Of a stretch of DNA of 64,000 bases, positions 36,291 through 46,898 are shown in pieces. A program made the translations under genes and the position numbers. The first letter of the stretch is position 1. Every line of letters starts with the position of its first letter. The stretch is from contig OX422216.1 of NCBI GenBank assembly GCA_949130495.1, forward strand, positions 360,926,605-360,990,604, written 5' to 3'. Under the pieces are notes generated by a model. It did not search any database and had not been told where the DNA came from. It was given only the letters and a program-made list of their open reading frames with translations. Source of the stretch: Sambucus nigra (lineage: Eukaryota; Streptophyta; Magnoliopsida; Dipsacales; Adoxaceae).

Positions 36291-37560
36291 AATAGCTCGG
36301 CACGAGATCCCCATTCTCCCAGATGCCAAGCCAGTTAAACAAAAGTTGAGAAATCTCCCCACCGAATGGTCGCTTAAGGTCAAAGAAGAGGTGATCAAAC
36401 AGTTAAACGTGGGTTTCATTCGAGTAATCGAATATCCCACCTGGCTGGCCAACATTGTACCTATACCAAAATCAGGAGGAAAGGTTTGAATGTGTGTGGA
36501 TTACCGGGATTTAAACAAAGCTTCTCCGAAGGATGATTATTCGCTACCCAACATCGACATGATCATGGACAGCACATCCAGTCATGCTCTCAAGTCATTT
36601 GTCGACGGATTTGTCGGATACAACCAAATTAAGATGCATCCCGACCACCAAGAGAAAGCCGCATTCATCACCCCATGGGGAACTTTTTGCTGCACCGTTA
36701 TGCCATTCGGTCTCAAGAATGCTGGGGCTACCTACCAAAGGGCTGCCACAACCATCATGCACGATATGATCCACAAAGAGGTCAAGGTTTACGTGGATGA
36801 TATGATTATCAAGTCCAAAACTAGATAAGGTCATGTTCCCGCTCTCCGGAAGTTCTTCGAACGACTGTGGCAGTATCAGATGAGACTTAATCCACAGAAG
36901 TGCGTCTTCGGCGTTACGAAGGGAAAACTCTTAGGATTCATGATCAGTGAGAAGGGGATAGAAGCAGATCCCGCCAAGCTGAAGGCCATACTTGAGATGA
37001 CACCTCGCCGAACAGAGAAGGAAGTCTGAGGCTTCCTGGGGAAATTACAATATATCAACCGGTTCATCAGCCAGCTAACCTCCATCTGTGAACCAATCTT
37101 TAAGCTCCTCCAAAAGGATTCAACCAAAGTTTGGAACGAGGCCGGCCAAGAAGCTTTTGATCGAATCAAACAATACCTAACCCAACCTCTAGTTCTCATG
37201 CCACCACAGCTTGGTCTTCCTTTGCTCTTATACCTAACCATAACAGACACTACAGCCGGGGCTTTGCTAGCCCAGTACCTCGAGGACTCCCGAAAATAAA
37301 GAGCCATCTATTACGCCAGTCGCAAGTTTTTCGGATACGAGGTCAACTACACTTCTTTGGAAAAAGCATGTGTCGCACTTGTCTAGGTCACCCAAAAGTT
37401 GCGCCATTACATGCTCGCCTTCCCCATTAAACTAGTATCCCGAATGGATCCCATCAATTACCTGCTTGAGAAACCCGCCTTATCTAGCTGAATGCCCCGA
37501 TGGTTGATGCTCCTAACCGAGTTCGATATCGTGTACGTCACACAGAAAGCCGTTAAAGGA
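36291..37560 (+). pseudogene. TE-B reverse transcriptase and first RNase H
   Basis: RT motifs in order: HEIPILPDAKPVKQKLRNL (36,301), TEWSLKVKEEVIKQLNVGF, then a TGA at 36,487 replacing Trp, CVDYRDLNKASPKDDY (36,493), FVDGFVGYNQIKMHPDHQ (first Asp), TVMPFGLKNAGATYQRA and YVDDMIIKSK (36,790, intact). RNase H1 follows with four further stops (near 36,826, 37,029, 37,297 and 37,384) and another near 37,488. Most stops are TGA/TAG/TAA at CGA, TGG or CAG codons. Ogre-type Tat wording. Confidence 0.85.
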
Positions 37561-38091
37561 AGAGCCATCTCTGACTACCTCGCTGACTACCCTATTGAAG
37601 AAGCAAATGTCTGGATCTTCGAATTTGTAGATGAAAACATCCTCTGCACCACTCAAGACCGCCTCCGATGGAAAATTTTCTTCGACGGTGCTGCCAACAA
37701 AAAGGGATATGGCATTGGGATACTTCTGGTCGCCCCTGATGACTCCCATACTCCCATCGACATTAAATTGGATTTCCCTTGCACCAACAACATGACAGAA
37801 TACGAGGCATGCACAGTGGGCCTCCAGGTCGCTCTCAAGAAAGGTATTCAATACATTGATGTATACGGGGATTCTACCCTTATCATCGGTCAAGTGCTCA
37901 GAAAATGGAAGATTAAAGACGAAAAGCTTCAACCCTTTCATGCCCAATTAGAAGAGTTGGCCTCCCAATTTCGAGATATCACCTTCCATTACCTACCCCG
38001 AGCTAAGACCAACCTAGCCGATGCTCTCGCTACTTTGGCTTCCATGGTCGACATTCCCGAGGTAATAATAATGACCCCCTTCCTAGTTTAA
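37561..38091 (+). pseudogene. TE-B second RNase H (aRH), open frame
   Basis: Part of an unbroken frame 37,492-38,091. Catalytic residues visible in IFFDGAANKKGYGIG (Asp), NMTEYEACTVGL (Glu), VYGDSTLIIGQVL (Asp) and TNLADALATLAS (Asp). It ends at a TAA where the polyprotein should continue. It would support RNA removal during replication; the whole element is nevertheless dead because flanking domains carry stops. Confidence 0.8.
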
Positions 38092-39407
38092 AAACAAGAC
38101 AGACCGAACCATTGTTACCATATTGAGCTTGTCTCCACTGAAGATCCCGAACTAGTCGATTGCTGGTACTATGATATTTGGTGCCTCCTCAAATACGGTA
38201 GGTATCCCGAGGGTTCCAACAAGAATGATCGAGCTACCCTCCGAAGGCTGGCCGCTCAGTACATCATCTGCCATAAAGCACTACTCAAGAGGAATTTCGA
38301 TGGAACTCATTTGCACTGTATTGTAGGGGATGACATTGAAAAGACAATGCAAAAAATCCACATCGAGGAATGCGGACCTCACATGAACGGTCACATAGTT
38401 GCCAAAAAGATCATCCGATAAGGCTACTACTGGACCACCATGGCTTAGGATTGCACCGCCTATGTTCGGAGGTGCCCTAAATGACAACAGTTCTCCAATC
38501 TCCAGCATTTACCTCCGCGGGAATTATACAACATGACTTCTCCCTGGCCTTTCTCCACCTGGGGTATCGACATCATAGGGAAAGTTACACCAAAAGCGTC
38601 AAACGGGCATGAGTTCCTCCTGGTTGCCATCGATTACTTCACCAAATGGGTCGAAGCTGAGTCATATGCAGTATTAAATGCCAAGAAGGTGGCCAAATTC
38701 ATCAAGAAGAATATCATCTACCGATATGAGGTCCCGCACGAGCTAGAGTCAGATAATGGTTTGCACTTTGAGGCAGAAGTCACAGAAATAGTCAACGAAT
38801 ATGGGATTCAGAGACACAAATCTTCTCCCTACCGACCTCAGACCAATGGTGCAGTTGAGGCCGCAAACGAAAACCTCAAAGCCATCATTAGCAAGATGAC
38901 CGAAAGTTGTAGGGATTGGGCCGACCGGATCCCCTACACCCTCTGGGGCTATAAAACCTCAATTAGAACCTCTACTGGGGTTACCCCTTACTCCCTGGTT
39001 TACGGCATAGAGGCGGTCCTACCTGTGGATCTGGAAATACCCTGGTTACGTGTCATGCTCGAAAGTAAGGTTAGTGAAGAAGATTGGTGCCAAGGCCGTC
39101 TTGATGAGCTGACCCTCCTAGATGAACGGATATTAAAAGATCTTTACCACATACAAGGATACCATCGCCGAATAGCGTGATCATTCAACAAGAGAGTCAA
39201 GGACCGTGGTGTCCGAGAGGGGGATTTAGCCCTCCAAGAGATAATCGAACCATCTGGAACCCCAGAGCAAAGTTTAAACCCAATTGGAGCGGCCCTTACA
39301 TTGTGAGGAAGATCTTGTCCGGCGGTGCCAACATGCTCATTGATCTGGATGGGGAAGAGATGGCTCGTCCCGTCAATCTGAACCGTCTCAAGAAGTTCTA
39401 CCCCTAG
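38092..39407 (+). pseudogene. TE-B integrase
   Basis: Zinc-binding region at about 38,360-38,490: ECGPHMNGH gives H-x3-H and CTAYVRRCPK gives the Cys pair, with stops at 38,419 and 38,446. Core frame 38,533-39,180 holds the D-D-E triad: TWGIDIIGK, LESDNGLHF and NGAVEAANENLKA. The C-terminal domain is in another frame (39,177-39,407), ending PVNLNRLKKFYP, with a TGA at 39,178 and a frameshift between. The core is the best preserved integrase in the window. Confidence 0.85.
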
Positions 39408-39886
39408 CCCAAAATCTGGACGCGCTACGACTCTTCTCATCCCCCTTCTATTATAAAAAAAAACTCTCTCCATTTCCCTCTACCCAGAACTACGTGGGTC
39501 TGATCCTCTGCAAAACTATTTTCAAATAGGTAAGAACTTTTTCAAAAACCCCAGAGGTACGTAGGCAGCTCATACTCCTCACATGAGCACGGCCCCTTAT
39601 TTTTCACAAAATACCATTCTTTCTTACCCCCGAGAACGACAGTTCATTCTAAACATCTACTTGAACAAAAGGATTATGTATGCCTTAGCGATTGGTATAG
39701 ATAATTCAAAATGCAAAACTCATCAAAAGGCACAGCTGGATGATCAGAAACTTGTTTATTTCATTAATAAGAAACTACAGTACGGATTACATAAGAAAAA
39801 GGAACGGATAACTCCCTTCCCCCTACTACCATAAAAACCAAATAAAATCCCCCACATCTGTTACATAAATAAACTCCCCTGCAGTC
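39408..39886. other. convergent 3' ends of TE-B pol and aORF2, no gene
   Basis: Counterpart of 7,988-8,420 in TE-A and well conserved with it. It separates pol (plus) from aORF2 (minus). No gene. Confidence 0.55.
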
Positions 39887-41176
39887 CTACCCACAGCTAC
39901 CCGAAGAGCCTGCACCCTCATCATCCACTTCCTGAGGACCCCAAGTTTCTCCTACCTGAACGGAGTGCCGCAAACACTCCATGGACCGATGAGCCTTAAC
40001 CATCTTCGAAAAGACCACAACACCCCCTTCCATGGAGTCAGATAAAACAAACCACCTCCGACCGATCTCTACTGCCAACATCTTGCTGACTACTTCCCTC
40101 CACAACCACTTCATATAATCTTTGGGGACATGACAAACCTTCCCAACAGACTGAGAGGGATGGGTCGACGAACGCCGATTTTCCCACAGAGATCCAAGCA
40201 ACAGACACAGGCGCTCAGTCAAATCTTCTATCGAAAAAAAATTTGAGGTTCGAGGGGGCACGACCTGCGCCCAGCCAAATTGGCGCAAAAGTCGCCAAGA
40301 GAAATAAAAAGAGGTCGGCCTGAGACCAACTAGCTGCACATATAAATATTCTCCTAGCTCCAGAACAGGCTGCAACTGTCCCCACCAATGCACGGACCAA
40401 TACAACCCACAAGCCCCATACTCCACAAGCCAATTCTCCCAGTTCTCAACATACAGGCCCATGCGGATGAAGTAGCGCGAAAAGAAGTTGGGCACAGCCG
40501 ACAAAGCATATTCTGGAGGAGTCGACAAGCGTAATCTTTCAGACAACCACATGAACAGCATCACAGGGCTACCCCTCAAAAAGTCTGAACGGCCTTCTCT
40601 CTAAGCATCCAGGCCATTCAGAGTCTCCGCCAATATCACTGCCGCAGGATTACGACGGTATGACATCCATGAGGTAATGGCTGCAAGTTGTGGGTCCACA
40701 CGCACCTCCCCAGTCACCAACAGCAATTTTGAAACCAGGCCCAGAACGACGGCTCCAGCATAGCCATCATCACTTACTTCCCGCGAACGCACGGACTGTA
40801 ACACCGCCGAGAGGGAGATCATTCCTCCGAAAACCAATGACCTGGCCGCCGAAGGCGAGATACGAAGAAGCCCGGTCAATAAATCCCTAGGAGAACGGGA
40901 AAATTCGGGTAAAGTCGCGGCAACACTAGGATTCACGCCTAGTATGGCAGAAAACTCCTCGTAGGTAGGACAAACTTCTTCCAACCCAAAGCGGAATACA
41001 TGGTCTTCGGGGTACCAAAATTGTACTGCCGCCATCAGCATATTCCACTCAAAAGGTCGATTATGCCACAAGGAGACTCGACGAATATTGAAGGCATCAT
41101 AGTCGACATTATAAGAGCACATAGCTTCCAAGGCTTCGAGGTAATTGGCAAACTCGATGCTACCAGGGAGAGCCAT
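39887..41176 (-). pseudogene. aORF2 of TE-B: DUF7745-like protein, one stop
   Basis: Antisense to TE-B pol. The frame runs from ATG 41,176 to the stop at 39,887 (about 429 codons) with a single TAG near 40,600 at a codon that is TGG in TE-A, so a one-base Trp-to-stop change. Residues 1-75 hold MLMAAVQFWYPEDHVF and EVCPTYEEFSAILGVNP, the DUF7745-like core. Later segments GSPVMLFMWLSERLRL and YFIRMGLYVENWENW are conserved in TE-A. No intron is needed. A TATA box lies 75 bp upstream. No catalytic motif was recognised; function unknown. Confidence 0.75.
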
Positions 41177-41247
41177 CTTGCAAGACTAAAAGATGATGGG
41201 TGGGTATGAAGAATGCAAAAGGTGTGAGGAAAACACTCCACCCTTCT

Positions 41248-41257
41248 CCCTTTTATA
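41248..41257 (-). promoter_or_regulatory. TATA box of TE-B aORF2
   Basis: Minus-strand TATAAAAGGG, 75 bp before the ATG at 41,176; the same spacing as in TE-A. The leader GGAGTGTTTTC-TCACACC is conserved between both elements. Confidence 0.7.
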
Positions 41258-41872
41258 CTTAAAAATCCTCACAAGGGACATAATCCCTGCAGAAATCGAA
41301 AGGAACCCTACCCCCCAAGGTACTAAAGGCTGAAGAGGGTACCAATCAAAGCCTTCAATTGATGGGACTAGACAAAATTGTCGATAGGTAGGCCAGTGTG
41401 CTTGTCGATCGACAACCCCCCATTTTTGAAAATCTCCCTTTTTCCTCTTTTGTCAAAATCAGAAAAATAAAAATTGATATTCTCAACATAATTTCAAAAT
41501 CCCTTTTCCTCCTTATATAATTCCCTTTTTTAAATTTCCTCCATTCCTTCTTTGTCAAATCAGAAAACTCCATAAAAATAAATTGATATTCTCAAAAGAA
41601 TTTCAAGAATCCTGTTCCCTCCTTATGGGATTCCCCGTTTTGAATAAAATAACTTTCCTTTGAAAGATTTCTAAAAATATTCCTTTTTTTACGGTCTCAG
41701 CAGCAAAACAAAAAGCGCATGCATTCATTTCATCATTAAAATAAAATATAGTCAAAAAATAGCATTGCATTGCATATATATGTTTTCTGTGTTACATCAT
41801 TTTTGCAGGAAATAAAGAAAAGCCAAAAACAACGGGACTCAGCCCGAACCCACATTTCACTCCCTCTCTCTC
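41258..41872. other. spacer upstream of aORF2, with palindrome
   Basis: Non-coding region between aORF1 and aORF2. It contains the perfect 14-bp palindrome TTGTCGATCGACAA (41,402-41,415) and duplicated T-rich segments ending in AAATTGATATTCTCA (about 41,473 and 41,580). Confidence 0.6.
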
Positions 41873-43968
41873 TCAAGAATTTCCATCCCGGCGACGCGCT
41901 CTCTTTCCCCTACGGCAAAACGACACGCCCCCACTACCCGAGCCATAGTCTCCCCCGGACGAGGCTGGCGGCACCAAACAAGAAGGAACAGGGACAGCCT
42001 CTCGAATGTGGGCAGTCGTCGATGATATCCAATCCCTGATGTCCCTGAGCCAAGTGGTCGACACCCGAATTTGTTGCAAAGGAAAGGCAGAATCAGTATC
42101 AAGCAAAAGAAATCAAAAAAAAAGAGAGGAAAAGGACCGAATGGTTTACCGCAGGATGAAGGACTTCCTCTGTCAAGCCCAGCTCCTCCGGATCCATCGC
42201 AAGAGGACGCTGTAGCATCGGCACTGTCCCTCCATCATCCCACCGGATGTTGTACGAAGGAGTGTGCAACCGAACAAAAGGGACCTCCGAGGTCATCGCC
42301 GCCGCATGTGCCGACGGACCACCACCACTATGGGAAGACCCCACAGCCCAACTCGAACTAGCAGGAGGGAAAGGCAAAGTGTCATGTATACTGGGCGCAT
42401 CAACCAGCTCGTCACAAAGTCCATATAATCATACGACGCGGCCGTATCAGTATACAATGCATACGACTCGCCAATCATCGCCGCGATCCTTTCATCCTCC
42501 AAAAATTGTCGCTCCCGCCACATAAAAGTAAGAGGCTGCGCGGGAGGCACCACCACCTCCTCCTCAGCGATCTGACGAATCACCCTCTCCCCGAGGTACC
42601 AGGAATGGCCGAACTCGTGCGCCAACAAATGCCTCATCTGCGCGTTCACCCCAGTCACCCCCGTATCCTGAATGGCAGTCCCCCCAGGATAAAAGGTCAC
42701 CTGAAAATCCCCAAGCAGGCATAAGTCAATACAAATCAGAAGAGGCAAAAAACTAAGGCTGAAATGGAAAGGGTCTTACCCTACCACTAGTCAGGTCATT
42801 CAAGACCTGACACACCGCCTCCAGGGAGAGAGATCCCTCCGATTGCCGATTGGCCTTATGCCATCGATACAAGCGACGGAAGTCCGCGACGGTGTCGTCC
42901 TTCAGATCAATCAGCGGGGTGTTGCACCCAATCACCTCATAGAACCATGTCTGAATTCACGAGCAAAAAGAGACGCATAATGAAAATGTGAATGCATGAA
43001 ATGAAAATGCGCAAAATAAAGAATACCTCAAGGAGATACGTGGCTCCAGTAAAAGTCTGTCAGCAGCACCGGTTGAACGCATCAAGAGAAAAGTAAAGGG
43101 TCGCCAAGGTCAGACTCCCCCAATCATAGAAAGGGATGTTCAAAAACATCCTCAAGTATGGAAAAAACCACAAATGGATGACGTCGCCGCTCGACGCCAC
43201 CACGAAACATTCCAGCACCAACAAAATGAACAACAGAGCCATCTGCCTCACTTGCAGCCCATCCTCCACATCAACCACCTTGCTCAGCAAAACATCCTTC
43301 AGCAAGGACAGCCGGATAAAATCTCCAGAGACTATCCTCATCACATCACCGAGTGTCGTATACACCGCCTTCGGCCTCACCCGCAAAGAGCGATCCACCT
43401 CTATCTGCTCCCCGTCACAATCTAGACCCAGCAGTTGCTGCACATCTATGGGAGTCACCATCATCTCCCCGAAGACAAAATGAAAAGTGTGGGTAGTGTC
43501 CCACCACCTCTCCCCCAAGGCACACAAAACTGCTGTCGAACGAGGTGTCTCATCCAGCGCAGCTGCCAACCTCCCAAAACTCGCTGATGATACCATCCAG
43601 CACACCACGGGTGGGAGATGCTCCCAAACATCCCTAAGACCCGTCGTCCCGCGAGCACGCATGTTCTTCAAATAAATATCCGACTGACGAAAGGAAAAAT
43701 TCAGTCAAAGGTCAAGAAAAGGAAAAATCACCTAAAAAGGAAAAATGGCAAAGGTCAGGTTACTTACATAACCACCAGGAATCACTCTCGAAGAGCGATG
43801 ATGCGACGGCTCCCGTAGCAAGGTCCGCTCATCCGCAACCGACTCGAATGTATCAAAGGCATTCTCATTCCCCAAAGCCAGGGGCACCCTGTCCCTCCAA
43901 TCCACATTCGCCCAATCATCAACGGTCAACCACTCCCGGTGGACAGCGGTGCTCACAAAAGGGGACAT
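41873..43968 (-). pseudogene. aORF1 of TE-B: five-exon plant mobile domain gene, near-intact
   Basis: Antisense passenger gene. Exons (minus strand): 43,968-43,768; 43,683-43,027; 42,950-42,780; 42,700-42,150; about 42,078-41,873. Donors GTAAGT, GTATTC, GTAAGA and GTAAAC; acceptors TCAG, TTCAG and TTTCAG for introns 1-3. Exons 1-3 are 201, 657 and 171 bp, all phase 0. Exon 1 starts MSPFVSTAVHREWLTVDDWA. Exon 2 holds the PMD core GERWWDTTHTFHFVFGEM, VQQLLGLDCDGEQIEVDRSL. Exon 3 continues TWFYEVIGCNTPLIDLKDD. Lesions: a TGA near 43,063 where TE-A keeps CGA, a 1-base deletion near 42,396, and the last acceptor changed from GCAG to GCAA. PMD proteins of the MAIN/MAIL group act in the nucleus in silencing; the role inside a retroelement is unknown. 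Confidence 0.8.
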
Positions 43969-44059
43969 TTCTTGAAGATTGGAATGCTAGAACGATTCAG
44001 AGAGAGAAATCGCAGAAAGAGAGAAGGCAGGAAGCTGTGAAAAATAAGGGGAATTCGCC

Positions 44060-44070
44060 CCTTTTATATA
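44060..44070 (-). promoter_or_regulatory. TATA box of TE-B aORF1
   Basis: Minus-strand TATATAAAAGG, about 92 bp before the ATG at 43,968, identical to the TE-A box. A CT-rich leader follows. A GCCGATCGGC dyad lies 17 bp upstream (44,087-44,096). Confidence 0.75.
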
Positions 44071-44086
44071 GGAGGCCAAACGCCAT

Positions 44087-44200
44087 GCCGATCGGCAACC
44101 CACCTCACCATACCGATCAGTACTGTCTCCTCACCTTCCCGAGGCAGCCCAAAAGTCCGTGCCACTGCCGAATGGCACCTCTCAGTCTATGCCAACCGGC
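44087..44200. promoter_or_regulatory. cluster of GCC-N4-GGC dyads upstream of aORF1
   Basis: Three dyads: GCCGATCGGC (44,087-44,096), GCCGAATGGC (44,167-44,176) and GCCAACCGGC (44,191-44,200). The TE-B LTR carries the same type just before its own TATA position (46,827-46,836, 46,865-46,874, 46,889-46,898). Likely protein-binding sites; no factor is assigned. Confidence 0.55.
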
Positions 44201-44837
44201 ACCCCCTATAAATTTCGTGCAAAAATTCCCAGAAAATACTAGAAAGCCTAAAAAAATCCCCGAAAAATTCCTAAAAATCCCAGGAAGGATTTAGAACATT
44301 TTCATCAAGAAAATTTCGCAGTCTTTCGGGCGACACACCGTTTTCCCCAACGGAGCCCTCAAAATCCAAACGATTGACCTCTCGGGCAAGGCGCCCGGAC
44401 CACCTAATCACCTCCTCATCAGACTTTACAACCATTAGCTATCCGGTGCATTACAATATCACATGGTATTTTTCCTAGCAAAAATTAGAAGAACCATTCG
44501 CCCAGAGCAATCTCTCCCAAAGGACAATCCAAATTTCCCCCGGCCCATTCATCATTCCCCAGCGGAATCTCATATCCAAATTCTTATTCCCAGTGGAACC
44601 CCTCTTCCCCAACGGAATCCTCAAAAACTAAGTGAAATCTCCTCCCGGCAAACTCCGGAGGATCTCTAAGGATCATCTGATCACTTCCCCAAAGGAATTC
44701 TCTCACAACACCCAAAATAGGTTGTTCCCCCCTGCAAGGCCTCCTATAAAGCTTCCCCCAGCTAGCAGCTCCCCATCTCAAATCGGAATCACAAAGCTCT
44801 TTCGGCAGCAGAATCAAAATACAATCTTTATCTACTC
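44201..44837. other. aORF1 distal upstream region, no gene
   Basis: Rich in repeated CCCCAACGGAATCC / CTCAAAATCC-like segments (44,340-44,700), a degenerate repeat of roughly 50-100 bp spacing. No coding potential recognised. Confidence 0.5.
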
Positions 44838-45887
44838 TTGGGTCAGCATTGGCCCCGGTCTTGGATCGTCACCTTAGTTAGGTCAGAATTGACCTCTGTC
44901 CTCGGTCGTCACCACTCTTGGGTTAGAATTAGCCCCGGTCTTGGATCGTCACCTTAGTTAGTTCATAATTGACCTAAGTCCTCGGTCATCACCACTCTTG
45001 GATCAGAATTGGCCCCGGTCTTGGATCGTCACCTTAGTTAAGTCAAAATTGACCTCGGTCCTCGGTCGTCACCACTCTTGGGTCAGAATTGACCCCGATC
45101 TTGGATCGTCGCCTTAGTTAGGTCAGAATTGACCTCGGTCTTAGGTCGTCACCACTCTTGGGTCAAAATTGGCCCCAGTCTTGGATCGTCACCTTAGTTA
45201 GGTCAGAATTGACCTCGGTCCTCAGTCGTCACCACTCGTGGGTCAGAATTGGCCCCGGTCTTGGATCGTCACCTTAATTAGGTCAGAATTGACCTCGGTC
45301 CTCGGTCGTCACCACTCTTGGGTCAGAATTGACCCCGGTCTTGGATCGTCGCCTTAGTTAGGTCAGAATTGACCTCGGTCATCGGTCGTCACCACTCTTG
45401 GGTCAGAATTAGCCTTGGTCTTGGATCGTCACCTTTGTTATGTTAGAATTGACCTCGGTCCTCGATCGTCACCACTCATGGGTCAGCATTGGCCCCGGTC
45501 TTGGATTGTCACCTTAGTTAGGTCAGAATTGACCTCGATCCTCGGTCGTCACCACTCTTGGTTCAGAATTGACCCCGGTCTTGGATCGTCACGTTAGTTA
45601 GGTCAGAATTGTCCTCGGTCCTCGGTCGTCACCACTCTTTGGTCAGAATTGGCCCCGTTCTTGGATCGTCACCTTAGTTAGGTCAGAATTGACCTCGATC
45701 CTCGGTCGTCACCACTCTTGGGTCAGAATTGGCCCCGATCTTGGATCGTCACCTTAGTTATGTCGGAATTGACCTCGGTCCTCGATCGTCACCACTCTTG
45801 GGTCAGAATTGACCCCGGTCTTGGATCGTCACCTGAATTAGGTTAGAATTGACCTCGGTCCTCGGTCATCACCACTCTTAGGTTGGA
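44838..45887. repeat. 80-bp tandem array in TE-B 3' untranslated region (about 13 copies)
   Basis: TTGGATCGTCACCTTAGTTA recurs at 44,861, 44,941, 45,021, 45,101 and so on, an exact 80-bp period. Each unit is two diverged 40-bp halves, one with GGTCAGAATTGACCTCGGTC and one with GGTCAGAATTGGCCCCGGTC. Copies are highly similar, pointing to recent homogenisation. The array ends near 45,887 and precedes the polypurine tract. The frames in it are not genes. Confidence 0.95.
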
Positions 45888-46032
45888 ACTGACCTCGACC
45901 CTCCAATTGATCATCCCCATCATACTTCTTAGGTCCTCTAAATCAACCTCGACCCTCTGAATCGGTCATACTCCCTCAAAAGCATCATGCGGTGTCTAAT
46001 CGACGGATATCATTTGTTCCAAACTCACCCGT

Positions 46033-46042
46033 CGAGGGGCTC
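46033..46042 (+). other. polypurine tract of TE-B
   Basis: CGAGGGGCTC directly before the LTR start, homologous to the TE-A tract at 2,134-2,145. It shows that this LTR serves as the 3' LTR of the pol genes to its left. Confidence 0.7.
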
Positions 46043-46219
46043 TATAGACACCCCATTCTGTTACCCCTTAACTCTCGTTAGGTCCCTATTACCTCCCTTC
46101 ATCAATATAAACCCAGGTCACGTCCCGAATACTGACCTGGAAGCCATCGGGCACCCCTCGGCTCAGTTTGACCCAAAAGTCAAACTCCTCATCTCGACCG
46201 AGACTTATTGAATCTTCTA

Positions 46220-46790
46220 AGGGCACTGAATACCCTTTCCAATGGTCCACCCCGTGCACGATTCCGACTTACCATACGGACGAACGCACCATTTGCGTCC
46301 GAAACCTGACCCAGACGCCACCGGGCGCTCCCGGGCTCTATTTGACATATGTCAAATCTTCAGCTCAACTGAGGCTAAATAAATCCTCGAAGGTCACTGA
46401 ATACCCTTTCCAACGGTCCATCCCGTTCGCAATTTTGACTTTCCATGCGGACGAACGATCCGTTTGACTCTGGGAAGCCACTGAGCGCTTCCCGGGACCG
46501 GTTGACCAAAGTCAACTCTCCAAACTGGGTCAAACTCTTTGGAACATCAAAATACATCTCCTAACCTTTCCAACGGTATGCCCCGTGCGTGATTCGGACT
46601 TACCATTCGGACGAATGCGCCGTTTGCGTCTGCGCGATTCCCTGTCCAATGGACCGACAAACGCTTTCGAGCCACATCTGACCCAAAGTCAACTCCCGAA
46701 CTCGGGAGAGGTTCGAAGGACTTTCGGAGGCCTATGAAATACCTTTCTAACGGTATTCCCCGTGCGCGATTCTGACCAACGGTTTGCCCT
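46220..46790 (+). repeat. four about 170-bp U3 repeats of TE-B
   Basis: Units with CCTTTCCAACGGTCC-type cores spaced 170, 160 and 177 bp, each followed by CCCGTGCACGATTCCGACT-like sequence. Homologous to 1,395-1,965 of TE-A. Confidence 0.75.
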
Positions 46791-46826
46791 CGGTGGCCAA
46801 TTTTCCAAAAAAGCCTGAGGCGCACT

Positions 46827-46898
46827 GCCAAATGGCAGGTCCCAGATCCTGCCTATCACCACCTGCCGATAGGCAGTGCCATGATAGGGCCGATCGGC
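46827..46898. promoter_or_regulatory. GCC-N4-GGC dyads in the TE-B LTR promoter
   Basis: GCCAAATGGC, GCCGATAGGC and GCCGATCGGC; the last lies 12 bp before the degraded TATA position at 46,911. In TE-A the region still shows ATTGCCGATAGGCAGG (1,313-1,328). It is the LTR counterpart of the aORF1 upstream cluster. Confidence 0.5.

Noticed and set aside
42006..42724. Several plus-strand frames rich in Pro/Ser
   Set aside because: They are antisense shadows of the aORF1 exons 4 and 5 of TE-B.
45415..45597. Frame across the 80-bp array
   Set aside because: 80 is not a multiple of 3 and the frame exists only by chance in the array.
44838..45887. CRISPR-like regular repeats
   Set aside because: Repeats are contiguous, without unique spacers, in plant retroelement DNA; it is a tandem array.
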